Positions 45,771 through 54,366 of a stretch of 64,000 bases of DNA are shown here, one piece after another. Position numbers and translations under genes: made by a program. The stretch covers positions 1 through 64,000 of the forward strand of contig NZ_JANHLE010000018.1 of the NCBI RefSeq assembly GCF_028682475.1, given 5' to 3'. Every line of letters begins with the position of its first letter. The first letter of the stretch is position 1. This DNA is from Pseudomonas putida. GTDB taxonomy: Bacteria > Pseudomonadota > Gammaproteobacteria > Pseudomonadales > Pseudomonadaceae. The notes beneath the pieces are model-generated. The model saw nothing but the letters and a program-made list of their open reading frames with translations. It made no database searches and was not told the DNA's origin.

Positions 45771-46145
45771 TTAAGCGGGGGGAGACGGCACGCATACTAC
45801 GTCAGGAAGCAAGGCCTCCAGGGATTTTTTCAGCAGGTCGGTATTTACCCCGGTAAACAGGCTGCGATTGCTCTGGCGGTCATACAAGAGATAGGACGGG
45901 ACGCGATCGACTTCGCTGTCCAGCTGCGATGCCTTAAAGCTTGCGCCGGGCACCTGGTAGAAATCGACGTGAGCGCGAAACCCATCATCGGCCAGCGCTG
46001 TGAGTGCTGTCTTGGCAATCGTGCAGGCCGGGCAGACTTCGGAATAGACCAGGACCACTGCCGGGCGATCCAGTGGCGCTTTGTTTTTTATGCGCGTGAC
46101 CAGGGCCAGGAACTCGGCCTGGACCGATGCTGAAGTATCCACCAT
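45771..46145 (-). CDS. thioredoxin-fold protein with CPAC motif
   Basis: 124 residues, cytoplasmic (no signal peptide). The thioredoxin fold is shown by VVLVYSEVCPACTIAKTALT, with the active-site pair CPAC, and a cis-Pro position in DRVPSYLLYD. It could be a redox or thiol-exchange protein. GGGGAG lies eight bases before the ATG at 46145; an upstream ATG at 46169 is less well placed. It precedes the SDR gene by 13 bases. A 20-base dyad shared with the Rhs gene lies 62-81 bases upstream. Confidence 0.8.
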   Translation of the reverse strand: MVDTSASVQAEFLALVTRIKNKAPLDRPAVVLVYSEVCPACTIAKTALTALADDGFRAHVDFYQVPGASFKASQLDSEVDRVPSYLLYDRQSNRSLFTGVNTDLLKKSLEALLPDVVCVPSPPA

Positions 46146-46206
46146 GTCGTTGCTCCCCAAGGTCGTCAAGTCAGTGCTTATTCAACGCGACTTTGAGTCC
46201 TGGGTA

Positions 46207-46226
46207 ACCTGACAAAAATGCCAGGT
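46207..46226 (-). promoter_or_regulatory. dyad element upstream of the thioredoxin-like gene (copy 2)
   Basis: On the minus strand ACCTGGCATTTTTGTCAGGT: arms ACCTGGCA and TGTCAGGT are complementary at 7 of 8 positions around TTTT. It lies 62-81 bases upstream of the ATG at 46145 and starts three bases after the stop of the next gene upstream. The flanking ACCCA downstream is also shared with copy 1. Confidence 0.55.
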
Positions 46227-46228
46227 GC

Positions 46229-46693
46229 TCAGCGCGAAAAAGTGCCCTGCAGATGTTCTGCACGAAACTCCAGAGTCTGTGGCCGGTAGCCTGGGCGCAG
46301 GGGTGGCATTGGCAGGCACTCCTGCCAGTCGGCGCCAGGTTGCAGTTCGCCCGGGCCACGGTAGCGCGGTGCGGCATAGGTGTTTTCGGCAAGATTGACG
46401 GTGTCGCCAGGGGCGTAGGCCGCTGTCCGCCAGCGCAGCTCCAGCAGGGGCACGTCGTTGCCGTTGTTCATTTGTACGCGCAAGGGGCGGTCGGCCGGGC
46501 AGTCGTTCGGCGCGTAGCTCAGGCGCAGTTGCAGGCGAGCCAGCTGGCTGGCTTCGCGGTTGTCCTGCCAGACCACCCACAGCGCCACCAGCCCGAGGCC
46601 GAACAGCGCCGCCAGGGAAATCGGCAGGGCCTTGGCCGGGTAGCGCAGCAGCAGGACCAGCCAGGTGAGGACGAGCAGGGCGCCGATGATCAT
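46229..46693 (-). CDS. small membrane-anchored protein of unknown function
   Basis: 154 residues. Two adjacent N-terminal helices (IIGALLVLTWLVLLLRYP, ISLAALFGLGLVALWVVWQD) are followed by a soluble domain of about 105 residues containing CPADRPLRVQMNNGNDVPLL and a second Cys in WQECLPMPPL. The two cysteines could form a disulphide if the domain is periplasmic. Homologues in Pseudomonas are sometimes labelled multidrug transporter, but the protein is too small to be one by itself. No function is assigned. It is 83 bases upstream of the thioredoxin-like gene on the same strand. Confidence 0.75.
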   Translation of the reverse strand: MIIGALLVLTWLVLLLRYPAKALPISLAALFGLGLVALWVVWQDNREASQLARLQLRLSYAPNDCPADRPLRVQMNNGNDVPLLELRWRTAAYAPGDTVNLAENTYAAPRYRGPGELQPGADWQECLPMPPLRPGYRPQTLEFRAEHLQGTFSR

Positions 46694-46757
46694 GGACGAG
46701 GCCTTGGATGCGGAGGTGCTTTTATCCTAACCGCAAACCGGGGTGGCCTCAAAAAGC

Positions 46758-46821
46758 ATCGCGGGGCAAGCCCGCTCCCACCGGTGGTGCACAACCAGTG
46801 GGAGCGGGCTTGCCCCGCGAT
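46758..46821. repeat. REP doublet (REPIN) after algA
   Basis: Two inverted REP copies starting 8 bases past the algA stop; a likely 3' boundary element of the alginate transcript. Confidence 0.9.
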
Positions 46822-46828
46822 GAGGGTA

Positions 46829-48280
46829 TTACTGCGCGATGGTCTTCACCGAAATCCCGCGTTCTAACGGCGTCGAGCGCCCATAGATATCTTCAAACCG
46901 CTCGATATCGTCCTCACCCAGGTAACTGCCCGACTGCACCTCGATGATCTCCAGCGGGATCTTGCCCGGGTTGCGCAGGCGGTGCACCGAGGCGATCGGG
47001 ATGTAGGTGGACTGGTTCTCGGTGAGCAGGAAGACGTTCTCGTCGCAGGTCACCTCGGCCGTGCCCGACACGACGATCCAGTGTTCGGCGCGGTGGTGGT
47101 GCATCTGCAGCGACAGGCAGGCACCCGGCTTGACGGTGATGTGCTTGACCTGGAAGCGTCCGCCCATGTCCACCGAGTCGTAGGAGCCCCACGGCCGGTA
47201 CACTTCACAGTGGTTCTGGGTTTCGCTGCGGCCCTGTTCGTTGAGGGTGTTGACCAGCTGTTTGACGCCCTGGACCTTGTCCTTGTGGGCAATCATCATC
47301 GCGTCCTTGGTCTCGACCACGACGATGTTCTCAAGGCCGATCACCGACACCAGCTTGCCATTGCCGTGGATCATGCAGTTGTGGCTGTCCTGGACCACCA
47401 CGTCGCCCTTGGTGACGTTGCCGTTGCTGTCTTTCTCGTGCACGTCCCACAGCGACGACCAGCAACCGACATCGCTCCAGCCGGCACTGAGCGGCACCAC
47501 GCAAGCGCGCTGGGTCTGTTCCATCACCGCGTAGTCGATGGAGTTGTCCGGGCAGCAGGCGAACGTGGCGTCGTCGATGCTCAGTTCGTCGCCCTCTTCC
47601 TGGCTACGTTCCAGGGTCAGCAGGCAGGTGTCGTAAATGTCCGGGTCATGCTTTTTCAGTTCTTCGAGGAAGCGGCTGGCGCGGAACAGGAACATGCCGC
47701 TGTTCCAGAAATAGCTGCCGGCCTGGACGAACTCCTTGGCGCGTTTTTCATCCGGTTTTTCGACGAACTGGGCGACGCGGCTGACACCTTCGGGCAACAG
47801 CGCATCCTGGCTCGATCTGATGTAGCCATAGCCGGTTTCCGGCTTGGTCGCCGGCACGCCGAACAGCACCATTTCGCCACGCTCGGCAGCCACGGTGGCC
47901 AGGGCCAGGGCGCGTTGCAGGGCTTTCTGGTCGTCGATCACGTGGTCGGCCGGCAGCACCAGCATCAGCTCGTCACGGCCTTCATTGACCAGTTTCATCG
48001 CCGCCAGCGCCACGGCCGGTGCGGTGTTGCGGCCGAAGGGTTCGAGCAGGATCGCCTGGGTTTGCAACTTCAGGTTGCTCAGCTGCTCGTTGACGATGAA
48101 CTTGTGGTCCTTGTTGCACACCACCATCGGCGTATCCATGCCTTCGAACACCAGGCGTGACAGGGTTTGCTGGAACAAGGTGTGTTCACCGGTCAGGGCC
48201 AGGAACTGCTTGGGGAATTGTTTGCGCGACAGCGGCCACAGACGCGAACCGCTACCACCGGACAGAATGACTGGAATCAT
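46829..48280 (-). CDS. algA: mannose-6-phosphate isomerase / GDP-mannose pyrophosphorylase AlgA
   Basis: 483 residues, bifunctional. The N-terminal nucleotidyltransferase has LSGGSGSRLWPLSRKQFPKQ at residues 6-25; the C-terminal isomerase cupin has QMHHHRAEHWIVVSGTAEV with metal-binding His. It interconverts fructose-6-P and mannose-6-P and makes GDP-mannose from mannose-1-P, the first and third steps toward alginate. It is the last gene of the operon, 33 bases after algF. Confidence 0.97.
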   Translation of the reverse strand: MIPVILSGGSGSRLWPLSRKQFPKQFLALTGEHTLFQQTLSRLVFEGMDTPMVVCNKDHKFIVNEQLSNLKLQTQAILLEPFGRNTAPAVALAAMKLVNEGRDELMLVLPADHVIDDQKALQRALALATVAAERGEMVLFGVPATKPETGYGYIRSSQDALLPEGVSRVAQFVEKPDEKRAKEFVQAGSYFWNSGMFLFRASRFLEELKKHDPDIYDTCLLTLERSQEEGDELSIDDATFACCPDNSIDYAVMEQTQRACVVPLSAGWSDVGCWSSLWDVHEKDSNGNVTKGDVVVQDSHNCMIHGNGKLVSVIGLENIVVVETKDAMMIAHKDKVQGVKQLVNTLNEQGRSETQNHCEVYRPWGSYDSVDMGGRFQVKHITVKPGACLSLQMHHHRAEHWIVVSGTAEVTCDENVFLLTENQSTYIPIASVHRLRNPGKIPLEIIEVQSGSYLGEDDIERFEDIYGRSTPLERGISVKTIAQ

Positions 48281-48313
48281 GAGTGTTCTCCGAAATTTGA
48301 AATAGGCAGTTGA

Positions 48314-48961
48314 TTAACGGGTCGATACCGGGCGCTTGACCCAGACCGGCGACAGCTTGCTGCCGGATCCGGTGACGTAAAGCACCGCTGCTTCGCCGCG
48401 CTCCAGAGCCACCGGCTTCAGGTCGCTGACTTTCTTGTCGCCTTCATACAGCGCCAGGCTGACCTTGACCGGGTTGATCTCGCGCTCGCCACGGGCCTTG
48501 GCGGCCACCGGCTTGACCACTTCGGTCTTGCCGTCGGCGGTCTTCAGAGTCAGGGCCTGGTCGCTGAGGTTCTGTACGCGTACCAGGGATTTCTGCTTGT
48601 TCTTGAACGGTGGCTCCTCGACCAGTTGCGGTGTGCCCGCGGCGTTGTTGACCAGGGTGTAGTAATGGTCGGAGGCGAGCTTGACCGGCAGGCTCTGGCT
48701 GCCGAGTTTGGCGCTGTAGTCGCCCTGCGGCATGAAGCTGAAATCGCTGCTGGCCTGGGCCGCCACGTCGTTGATCTGGGTGTTGCCGACGCTGGCGCTC
48801 ACCGCCTGGTTGCTGGCGTTGTAGATGCGCACGAAGGTCGAGCCTTTCGGCGCACTCGGGCCGTACAGGGCGGCATCGGCGCCGGCCCAGGCCTGCAGCG
48901 AGAGCAGGCTGATGCCGGCGGTCAGGGCAAAGGCTTTGGGAATACGGTGCTGGGTGGTCAT
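48314..48961 (-). CDS. algF: alginate O-acetylation protein AlgF
   Basis: 215 residues with a signal peptide (KAFALTAGISLLSLQAWA). The mature protein is a periplasmic beta-rich adaptor (YGPSAPKGSTFVRIYNASNQ). With AlgI and AlgJ it transfers acetyl groups toward mannuronate residues. It lies between algJ and algA with short gaps, as in other Pseudomonas. Confidence 0.95.
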   Translation of the reverse strand: MTTQHRIPKAFALTAGISLLSLQAWAGADAALYGPSAPKGSTFVRIYNASNQAVSASVGNTQINDVAAQASSDFSFMPQGDYSAKLGSQSLPVKLASDHYYTLVNNAAGTPQLVEEPPFKNKQKSLVRVQNLSDQALTLKTADGKTEVVKPVAAKARGEREINPVKVSLALYEGDKKVSDLKPVALERGEAAVLYVTGSGSKLSPVWVKRPVSTR

Positions 48962-48973
48962 GTGCGTTACCTC

Positions 48974-50131
48974 TCAGTGTTGCGTCCGATTGGACGACAG
49001 GGCCAGGTCGTGATTGGCATTACGGGTTTTCTTCAGCTGGGCGATCCACTGCGGATCGAAGTCGCTGAGGTCGTTTTTCATTGGCAGATAGCGTTCCGGG
49101 AACTCCCAGATCAGCACTTGCGGGGCGCTGTCCTTGAGGGCGTCGCTCTGCAGGTACTTGAGCATCGGCAGCAGCGGGCCATGGCCGTCTTCGGCGTAAT
49201 TGACCACGTCACTGCGCAGTGCCTGCTGCAGGGCGCCGAGGAAGTTCCAGTTGGGGTTGGCGCTGTAGCTGGTACCGATCAGCGCTACCGGGATTTCGTT
49301 GTCGGCGAACAAGGCGTCGCCACTTCCACCTTCAGTTGCAGCCGGGCGGGTACTGCGCTTTTGCAGGGTGTCCGGCGGCGGCAGCAGGTTGCTGAACAAT
49401 GGGTCGAGCGGCAGGAAGTTGGTCAGGTCGCCTTTGTACGGCGCGCTCTGGCGCTGTTCAGTGATGAATTGCTGTGGTTCACCGTTGAGCAGGTTCTGAC
49501 GGCTGACGGCTTCAGCCAGGTGCTGGGCCGCCACCTCTGCGCCCAGTGGCGTCCAGTGCGTGTCGGTGCGCAGGAACACCTGGCCACGGGCCTTGGCGCT
49601 CTGCAGCGGGGTCAGCAAGTCGGGAGCGAAGACCCCGGCCTGACGGGCCTGGGCATGAAACTCGTTGTACAGGTCGTCGTGCAGGCTGGCCGGAGTCTGT
49701 TCGCCGAGGTACTCGCTGTACAGCCGCGCCTTGGCCGGGACGATCGCCAGTACCAGCTGCACGCCGCGCTGTTGCAGGGTGTCGCGTACGCCGCGGATCA
49801 GCGCGAGGTTTTCCTGTTCGAACTGATCGCTGTTGGCGACCGGTTTGAATTCCTCGTCGCTGAACAGCCACTGCTCGCGGCCCAGCACCACACCGGGGCG
49901 GCCTTCGTTGAACAGTTTGAAGTCCAGCGCCGCCCACAGGTTGGTGCCGATGCGCTTGAGCGGGAACTGCTCGTCGTAGTGGGTTTCGGCGGCCTTGGCC
50001 AGCTTGCCGTCGAGCACGCTCATCTGCGCAGTGCGCTGGAAGCTGCCCAGGCCCCCCAGCGACCACACACCCAGGGCCAGCAGCAGGGCGAGGAACAACA
50101 CGGAATAGAGTTTGCGTAATGATCGGGTCAT
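48974..50131 (-). CDS. algJ: alginate O-acetyltransferase AlgJ
   Basis: 385 residues with an N-terminal signal-anchor (LYSVLFLALLLALGVWSLGG). The SGNH-like catalytic residues are all present and numbered as in P. aeruginosa: Asp190 and His192 in RTDTHWTPLGAE and Ser288 in LIGTSYSA. It is a periplasmic acetyltransferase relay component. It lies 11 bases after algI. Confidence 0.96.
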   Translation of the reverse strand: MTRSLRKLYSVLFLALLLALGVWSLGGLGSFQRTAQMSVLDGKLAKAAETHYDEQFPLKRIGTNLWAALDFKLFNEGRPGVVLGREQWLFSDEEFKPVANSDQFEQENLALIRGVRDTLQQRGVQLVLAIVPAKARLYSEYLGEQTPASLHDDLYNEFHAQARQAGVFAPDLLTPLQSAKARGQVFLRTDTHWTPLGAEVAAQHLAEAVSRQNLLNGEPQQFITEQRQSAPYKGDLTNFLPLDPLFSNLLPPPDTLQKRSTRPAATEGGSGDALFADNEIPVALIGTSYSANPNWNFLGALQQALRSDVVNYAEDGHGPLLPMLKYLQSDALKDSAPQVLIWEFPERYLPMKNDLSDFDPQWIAQLKKTRNANHDLALSSNRTQH

Positions 50132-50142
50132 GGTCGGCTCAC

Positions 50143-51600
50143 TCAGAACTGGAAGTAGAGAAACGGCGAGTAGCTTTGCGCCGAGAGTTTCAGGATCGAG
50201 GCAACGAACAGCATCAGCACCAGCGCGCGGGTGGCGTACAGGCCCCAGTCCAGGCTCAGGCTGCCGTCGGCGTGCACGGCTACCGGGCTGGCCTTGGGCT
50301 CCGGCTTGGCGTTGCGGTAGAAGTCGCGCAGGCCGAAGAACGCCAGGGTCGCGTAGGCCACCAGCAGGGTGGCTACCTGCAGGCCGGTGAGGTTGGCGCG
50401 GTTGAGCTCGGACAGCTGCCAGTCAGCGAAGCTGAACATGGCGCCGTACATACGTCCGGCCACCTCGAGGTTTTCGGCGCGGAAGATCACCCAGCCGACC
50501 ACCACCAGAAGGAAAGTGAAGGCCCATTTCACCGGGTTGAAACGCTGCGGGTTGGTGTCCAGGCCCAGCGCTCGTTCGATGGCCAGCCACATGCCGTGCC
50601 AGGCGCCCCAGATGATGTAAGTGAAGTTGGCGCCGTGCCACAGACCGCCCAGCAGCATGGTCAGGAACAGGTTGCGGTAAGTGGCGACGGTGCCGCCGCG
50701 GTTGCCGCCGAGGGTGATGTACAGGTAGTCGCGCAGCCAGGTCGACAGGCTGATGTGCCAGCGCCGCCAGAACTCGGTGATCGACTGGCTGATGTAGGGC
50801 TGCTTGAAGTTTTCCATGAAGCGGAAACCCATCATCAGGCCCAGGCCGATGGCCATGTCGCTGTAGCCGGAGAAGTCGAAGTACAGCTGCGCGGTGTAGG
50901 CCAGGGCGCCGAGCCAGGCGTCACCGGTGGTCGGGTTCTGCAGGGCGAAGCAATGGTCGGCGACCACCGCCAGGGTGTCGGCGATGAACACCTTCTTGAT
51001 GAAACCCTGCATGAACCGTGTGCAGCCCTCGGAGAACTTGTCGAGGGTGTGGGTGCGGTGGTTGAACTGGTCGGCCAGGTCCTTGAAGCGCAGCACGGGG
51101 CCGGCGATCAGGTGCGGGAAGATCGCCACGAAGGCGGCGAAGTCGATCAGGTTACGGGTGGCCGGGGTGTCGCCGCGGTACACATCGATGATGTAGCTGA
51201 TCGACTCGAAAATGTAGAACGAGATGCCGATCGGCAGCAGCACGTGGGTAAGGATGAACGGCTCGAGACCGAACGAGGTCATGATCGCGTTGAGGCTGTC
51301 GACGCCGAAGTTGGCGTACTTGAAGTAGCCGAGGATGCACAGGTCGACGGCGACCCCGAGCAGCAGCCAGCGCTGGGCTGGTTTGCTGCGCACGCCAGCG
51401 GCGCCGACTTTCAGGCCGATCCAGTAGTTCCACAGGGTGACGGCGGCAAACAGCGCGAGGAAGTCCACTCGCCACCAGGCATAGAAGACATAGCTGGCCA
51501 GCAGCAACAGCGCGTTGCGATAGCGTTGTCCGCTCAGGTAGTACAAGCCGAGAAAGATCGGCAGGAACAGGAACAGGAACACATTGGACGAAAACACCAT
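50143..51600 (-). CDS. algI: membrane O-acyltransferase AlgI (MBOAT)
   Basis: 485 residues, polytopic. The MBOAT signature with its catalytic His is LLGGLWHGANFTYIIWGAWH, preceded by ISLSTWLRDYLYITLGGNRG. It moves acetyl groups across the inner membrane for AlgJ/AlgX. A 164-base gap containing a REP doublet separates it from algL, the longest gap within the operon. Confidence 0.97.
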   Translation of the reverse strand: MVFSSNVFLFLFLPIFLGLYYLSGQRYRNALLLLASYVFYAWWRVDFLALFAAVTLWNYWIGLKVGAAGVRSKPAQRWLLLGVAVDLCILGYFKYANFGVDSLNAIMTSFGLEPFILTHVLLPIGISFYIFESISYIIDVYRGDTPATRNLIDFAAFVAIFPHLIAGPVLRFKDLADQFNHRTHTLDKFSEGCTRFMQGFIKKVFIADTLAVVADHCFALQNPTTGDAWLGALAYTAQLYFDFSGYSDMAIGLGLMMGFRFMENFKQPYISQSITEFWRRWHISLSTWLRDYLYITLGGNRGGTVATYRNLFLTMLLGGLWHGANFTYIIWGAWHGMWLAIERALGLDTNPQRFNPVKWAFTFLLVVVGWVIFRAENLEVAGRMYGAMFSFADWQLSELNRANLTGLQVATLLVAYATLAFFGLRDFYRNAKPEPKASPVAVHADGSLSLDWGLYATRALVLMLFVASILKLSAQSYSPFLYFQF

Positions 51601-51690
51601 CCCGATCTCTCCTTGTCGTTATCCACAATCGGGGCAGCAGCCCCCCAAACCCCCCGTGAACAATCACCGGGGAAACCTTTGCACTGACAC

Positions 51691-51763
51691 CGGTAGGAGC
51701 GGGCTTGCCCCGCGATTGCGGTGTGTCAGTTACATCGAATCGCGGGGCAAGCCCGCTCCCACC
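51691..51763. repeat. REP doublet (REPIN) between algL and algI
   Basis: Two inverted REP copies, starting 91 bases upstream of algI and ending right at the algL stop codon. It is inside the operon transcript. Confidence 0.9.
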
Positions 51764-51764
51764 G

Positions 51765-52946
51765 TCATTTCTTTTGTGCGGTCAGCGGGTCGTAGACCCG
51801 GGTCAGATCACCGCCGAGACGGAAATTCCTGAACGGCTGCATGTCGTGCTTCTGCTTCAACACATCGGCACTGCAGCGGTAAAGGCTGCACCAGGGTTCG
51901 AGCCAGGCGTATTTGCTGTCGACCTTGAGGTCGCCCATGGCTTGCTTCTCGCCACTCTTGGCCTTGAACGGGCTCGGGTCTTTCGCCCCGGACAGCACTC
52001 GGTCGCCCAGGCGCTTGAGTGCGCCATTGTTCTCGGGGCGCACATCGACACCATTGGCCTGGGCGAAACTGGCAATCATCGCCAGCGGCGGCAGGGCATA
52101 ATTGTGGTAGGCCAGGGCGCGTTGCTTGCGCTTGAGCTCGTTGGGCAGGAAGCCCTGGGCGTCGACCTGGTTGGCGGCCACCCGGTATTCCTTCAGCGAC
52201 CAGTCGAACAGGTCGCGGCGGTCAGTGGCCACGGCAGTGGCCATCACCGACCAGGCGGCCCAGTAGGAGTGGTTGTTGATCTTCTCCAGGGGCAGATCGC
52301 TCCAGTCCTTGACCACCTGATCGGCCAGACGCGCGAACCATTTCTCGATCAGTTCGGCTTCCTGCTGATGCGCAGCCAGGGGCTGGGAATTGGAGAATTT
52401 GAGCTGCAGCCACGACGAGCTCAGGCTGCCCAGCGCCCATTTGCGCATGGACTTGCCGGTGTGGTTGTAGTCGGTGGACATCAGCGCATCGGCACGGGCC
52501 CAGCTGCCCAGCCATTCGAGGGTGCAGTCGAGCTGCTGCGGGCGGCCGTCGCGCATGTACTGCATGACCTGTTTGCTGACCCCGCGCTCAAGCGTGGTGA
52601 TGCTCGCGGTGGAGTCGCGGAAGGCTTTTTCCGAGGCCTTGTTCAAGGTGGCGCGGGCGCTGTCCGAACCTTCGTACTTGCTGCGAAATTGCAGCTTGCC
52701 GGTGTAAGGCTTGGGGATCGCCTCGCACTTGTAGTCGCTGGGACCGGTCTTGAGTTTCTCGATCCCGGCGTAGTAACCCGGGGGCGGGACCAGCCCGGCA
52801 GCCTGTACGGCCGGGCCGAACAGGGCCAGGGCAAGTGCAAGTACCTTGAAGCCGCCCCTGTGGGAGCGGGCTTGCCCCGCGATTGCCATACCCGCCTCAT
52901 CGCGGGGCAAGCCCGCTCCCACCGTGAATGTGTTGATGCTTTTCAT
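51765..52946 (-). CDS. algL: alginate lyase AlgL with a REP doublet inside its signal peptide
   Basis: 393 residues against about 367 for P. aeruginosa AlgL. The mature enzyme starts [20 protein letters not shown] and has the PL5 motif [20 protein letters not shown]. It degrades polymannuronate in the periplasm, clearing misguided polymer. The N-terminus reads MKSINTF, then VGAGLPRD...IAGQARSH encoded by the REP doublet at 52859-52922, then hydrophobic [17 protein letters not shown]. Removing about 25 residues leaves a normal signal peptide. The start at 52946 is 7 bases after algX. Initiation at an internal ATG ([10 protein letters not shown]) is an alternative that also gives a plausible, positively charged signal. 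Confidence 0.94.
   Translation of the reverse strand: MKSINTFTVGAGLPRDEAGMAIAGQARSHRGGFKVLALALALFGPAVQAAGLVPPPGYYAGIEKLKTGPSDYKCEAIPKPYTGKLQFRSKYEGSDSARATLNKASEKAFRDSTASITTLERGVSKQVMQYMRDGRPQQLDCTLEWLGSWARADALMSTDYNHTGKSMRKWALGSLSSSWLQLKFSNSQPLAAHQQEAELIEKWFARLADQVVKDWSDLPLEKINNHSYWAAWSVMATAVATDRRDLFDWSLKEYRVAANQVDAQGFLPNELKRKQRALAYHNYALPPLAMIASFAQANGVDVRPENNGALKRLGDRVLSGAKDPSPFKAKSGEKQAMGDLKVDSKYAWLEPWCSLYRCSADVLKQKHDMQPFRNFRLGGDLTRVYDPLTAQKK
52859..52922. repeat. REP doublet inside the algL signal-peptide coding region
   Basis: Two inverted REP copies, 14-base centre, in frame with algL between codons for residues 8 and about 31. Confidence 0.92.
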
Positions 52947-52953
52947 AAACGAC

Positions 52954-54354
52954 TCACTTCCGTTTGCAGAGCGTGGCTTCGACTTTCTGGGTGCCGCTCT
53001 CCGGGCCCTGAACTTCCACCGCGAGCAGGGTCTGGCTGGCCCAGTCTTCATCCTCGCGCAGCTGGAAGGCGAAACGGCCATCGGTGTCGGAGGTTTCCGG
53101 TTTTTCGATCTTCACGTCTTCATGACGGCCATTGAGGTACCAGAGCGTGGCCTGCAGCACCTTGACCGAGGTGTCTTCGAACCTGATGTCCAGCTGATGG
53201 CGGCCATTGGTCAGGTCCTTGATCACGCCACCTTTGCCATTGACCATCAGTTCGTTCTTGCCCGGCTTGAGCGTGGCATTGGCATGCATTTGTGCCGGCT
53301 TGCCTTCGCAGCCGTTGTCGAGCAGGGCGAGCATCTGCCGCCAGATGGTTTCCTGGTCCAGGCGATACAGCGGCGAGAATTCCCAGATGAGGATCTTCGG
53401 CGGGTTGTTCTTGAAGTCGTCGCTGCCCAGGTACTGGATCATCGAGCCTTCCAGGCCACCGCCAGGAAAGGCAACGTTGAGCACGTCGGCGCCGATGTAC
53501 TGTTCGAGAAAGCCCGAGAAGTTGTAGTTCTTGCCGCTGTGGCTGGTGCCGACCAGGGTGATTTCTGGATTACCGGAATCGCCGAACAGGTCGTCGCTGC
53601 CACTTTCGCCCTTGGGCTCGGTGACGAACTGGTCCATGTACTGCACTGCATAGCTGGTGCCGCACAGTTGCCCGGCGACGTTGTGCAGGGTGCCGGTCTT
53701 GCCCATGCGCCCGGATTTGTGGCTTTCGAATTCGCGCCGCGGAATGTCGGCGAAGGCCGGCATCTTGTGCACGGTGTCGGCGACGATCTTCGCCGCACGC
53801 TCGGCGCCATAGGGCGTCCAGTGCTGGTCGCCACGGAAGTAGAAGTCCTTGCCCTGGTCAGCGGCGGCCAACTGCTCGTTGGTCAGCGGCGACAGGTCGG
53901 GCACGTTGTAGCCCATCTTGCTGAAGCGGGCGAGCATCGCCTGGTAGTTGCCCAGGGCTTTCTCGTAGTTGAACGCGGCTTTCTCGGCCGGCTTGAGCAT
54001 GTTGCGGTTCACCAGGCCACGGGTTGGCTGATAAACCACCACCAGTTCAATGCCGCGTGCCTTGAACGCATCGTGCAGCTGCTGCAGGCGTTTGTAGCCG
54101 GCGGGGGTGGTCTGGAACTCGGTGCGCAGGTCCTCGCGGGTACGGAACAGCCAGTCACCCTGGGCCTGCACCAGGGTGGTGAAGTTCTGCTGGTAACGCG
54201 TGGTGTAGCGGCTGGCGTCATGCGCTTCGGGGCACAGCTGGCAGCAGGGTTCGGCGCTGAAGGTCGGTGCCTGCACGGTGTCGGCATGCGCGCTGTTGCT
54301 GATCGCCAGTAAGGCAGCGCTCAGACCAAGCAGTTTCATCATATGTGGAGTCAT
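52954..54354 (-). CDS. algX: alginate acetyltransferase and secretion protein AlgX
   Basis: 466 residues with a signal peptide ([19 protein letters not shown]). The SGNH-like domain has Asp176 and His178 in [13 protein letters not shown] and Ser271 in [12 protein letters not shown], two positions above P. aeruginosa numbering because of the start used; a C-terminal carbohydrate-binding region follows. It adds the acetyl groups to alginate in the periplasm. AAGGAAG precedes the ATG. It is 12 bases after algG. Confidence 0.96.
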   Translation of the reverse strand: MTPHMMKLLGLSAALLAISNSAHADTVQAPTFSAEPCCQLCPEAHDASRYTTRYQQNFTTLVQAQGDWLFRTREDLRTEFQTTPAGYKRLQQLHDAFKARGIELVVVYQPTRGLVNRNMLKPAEKAAFNYEKALGNYQAMLARFSKMGYNVPDLSPLTNEQLAAADQGKDFYFRGDQHWTPYGAERAAKIVADTVHKMPAFADIPRREFESHKSGRMGKTGTLHNVAGQLCGTSYAVQYMDQFVTEPKGESGSDDLFGDSGNPEITLVGTSHSGKNYNFSGFLEQYIGADVLNVAFPGGGLEGSMIQYLGSDDFKNNPPKILIWEFSPLYRLDQETIWRQMLALLDNGCEGKPAQMHANATLKPGKNELMVNGKGGVIKDLTNGRHQLDIRFEDTSVKVLQATLWYLNGRHEDVKIEKPETSDTDGRFAFQLREDEDWASQTLLAVEVQGPESGTQKVEATLCKRK

Positions 54355-54366
54355 GTCGTGGCTTCC

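Noticed and set aside
44894..46226. The two 20-base copies as target-site duplications of a mobile element carrying the SDR and thioredoxin-like genes
   Set aside because: No transposase or integrase and no terminal repeats lie between them; their equal placement upstream of two starts fits regulatory sites better.
52947..53081. Longer AlgL frame starting at 53081
   Set aside because: The extra residues are the out-of-frame reading of the 3' end of algX; ATG at 52946 follows the algX stop by seven bases.
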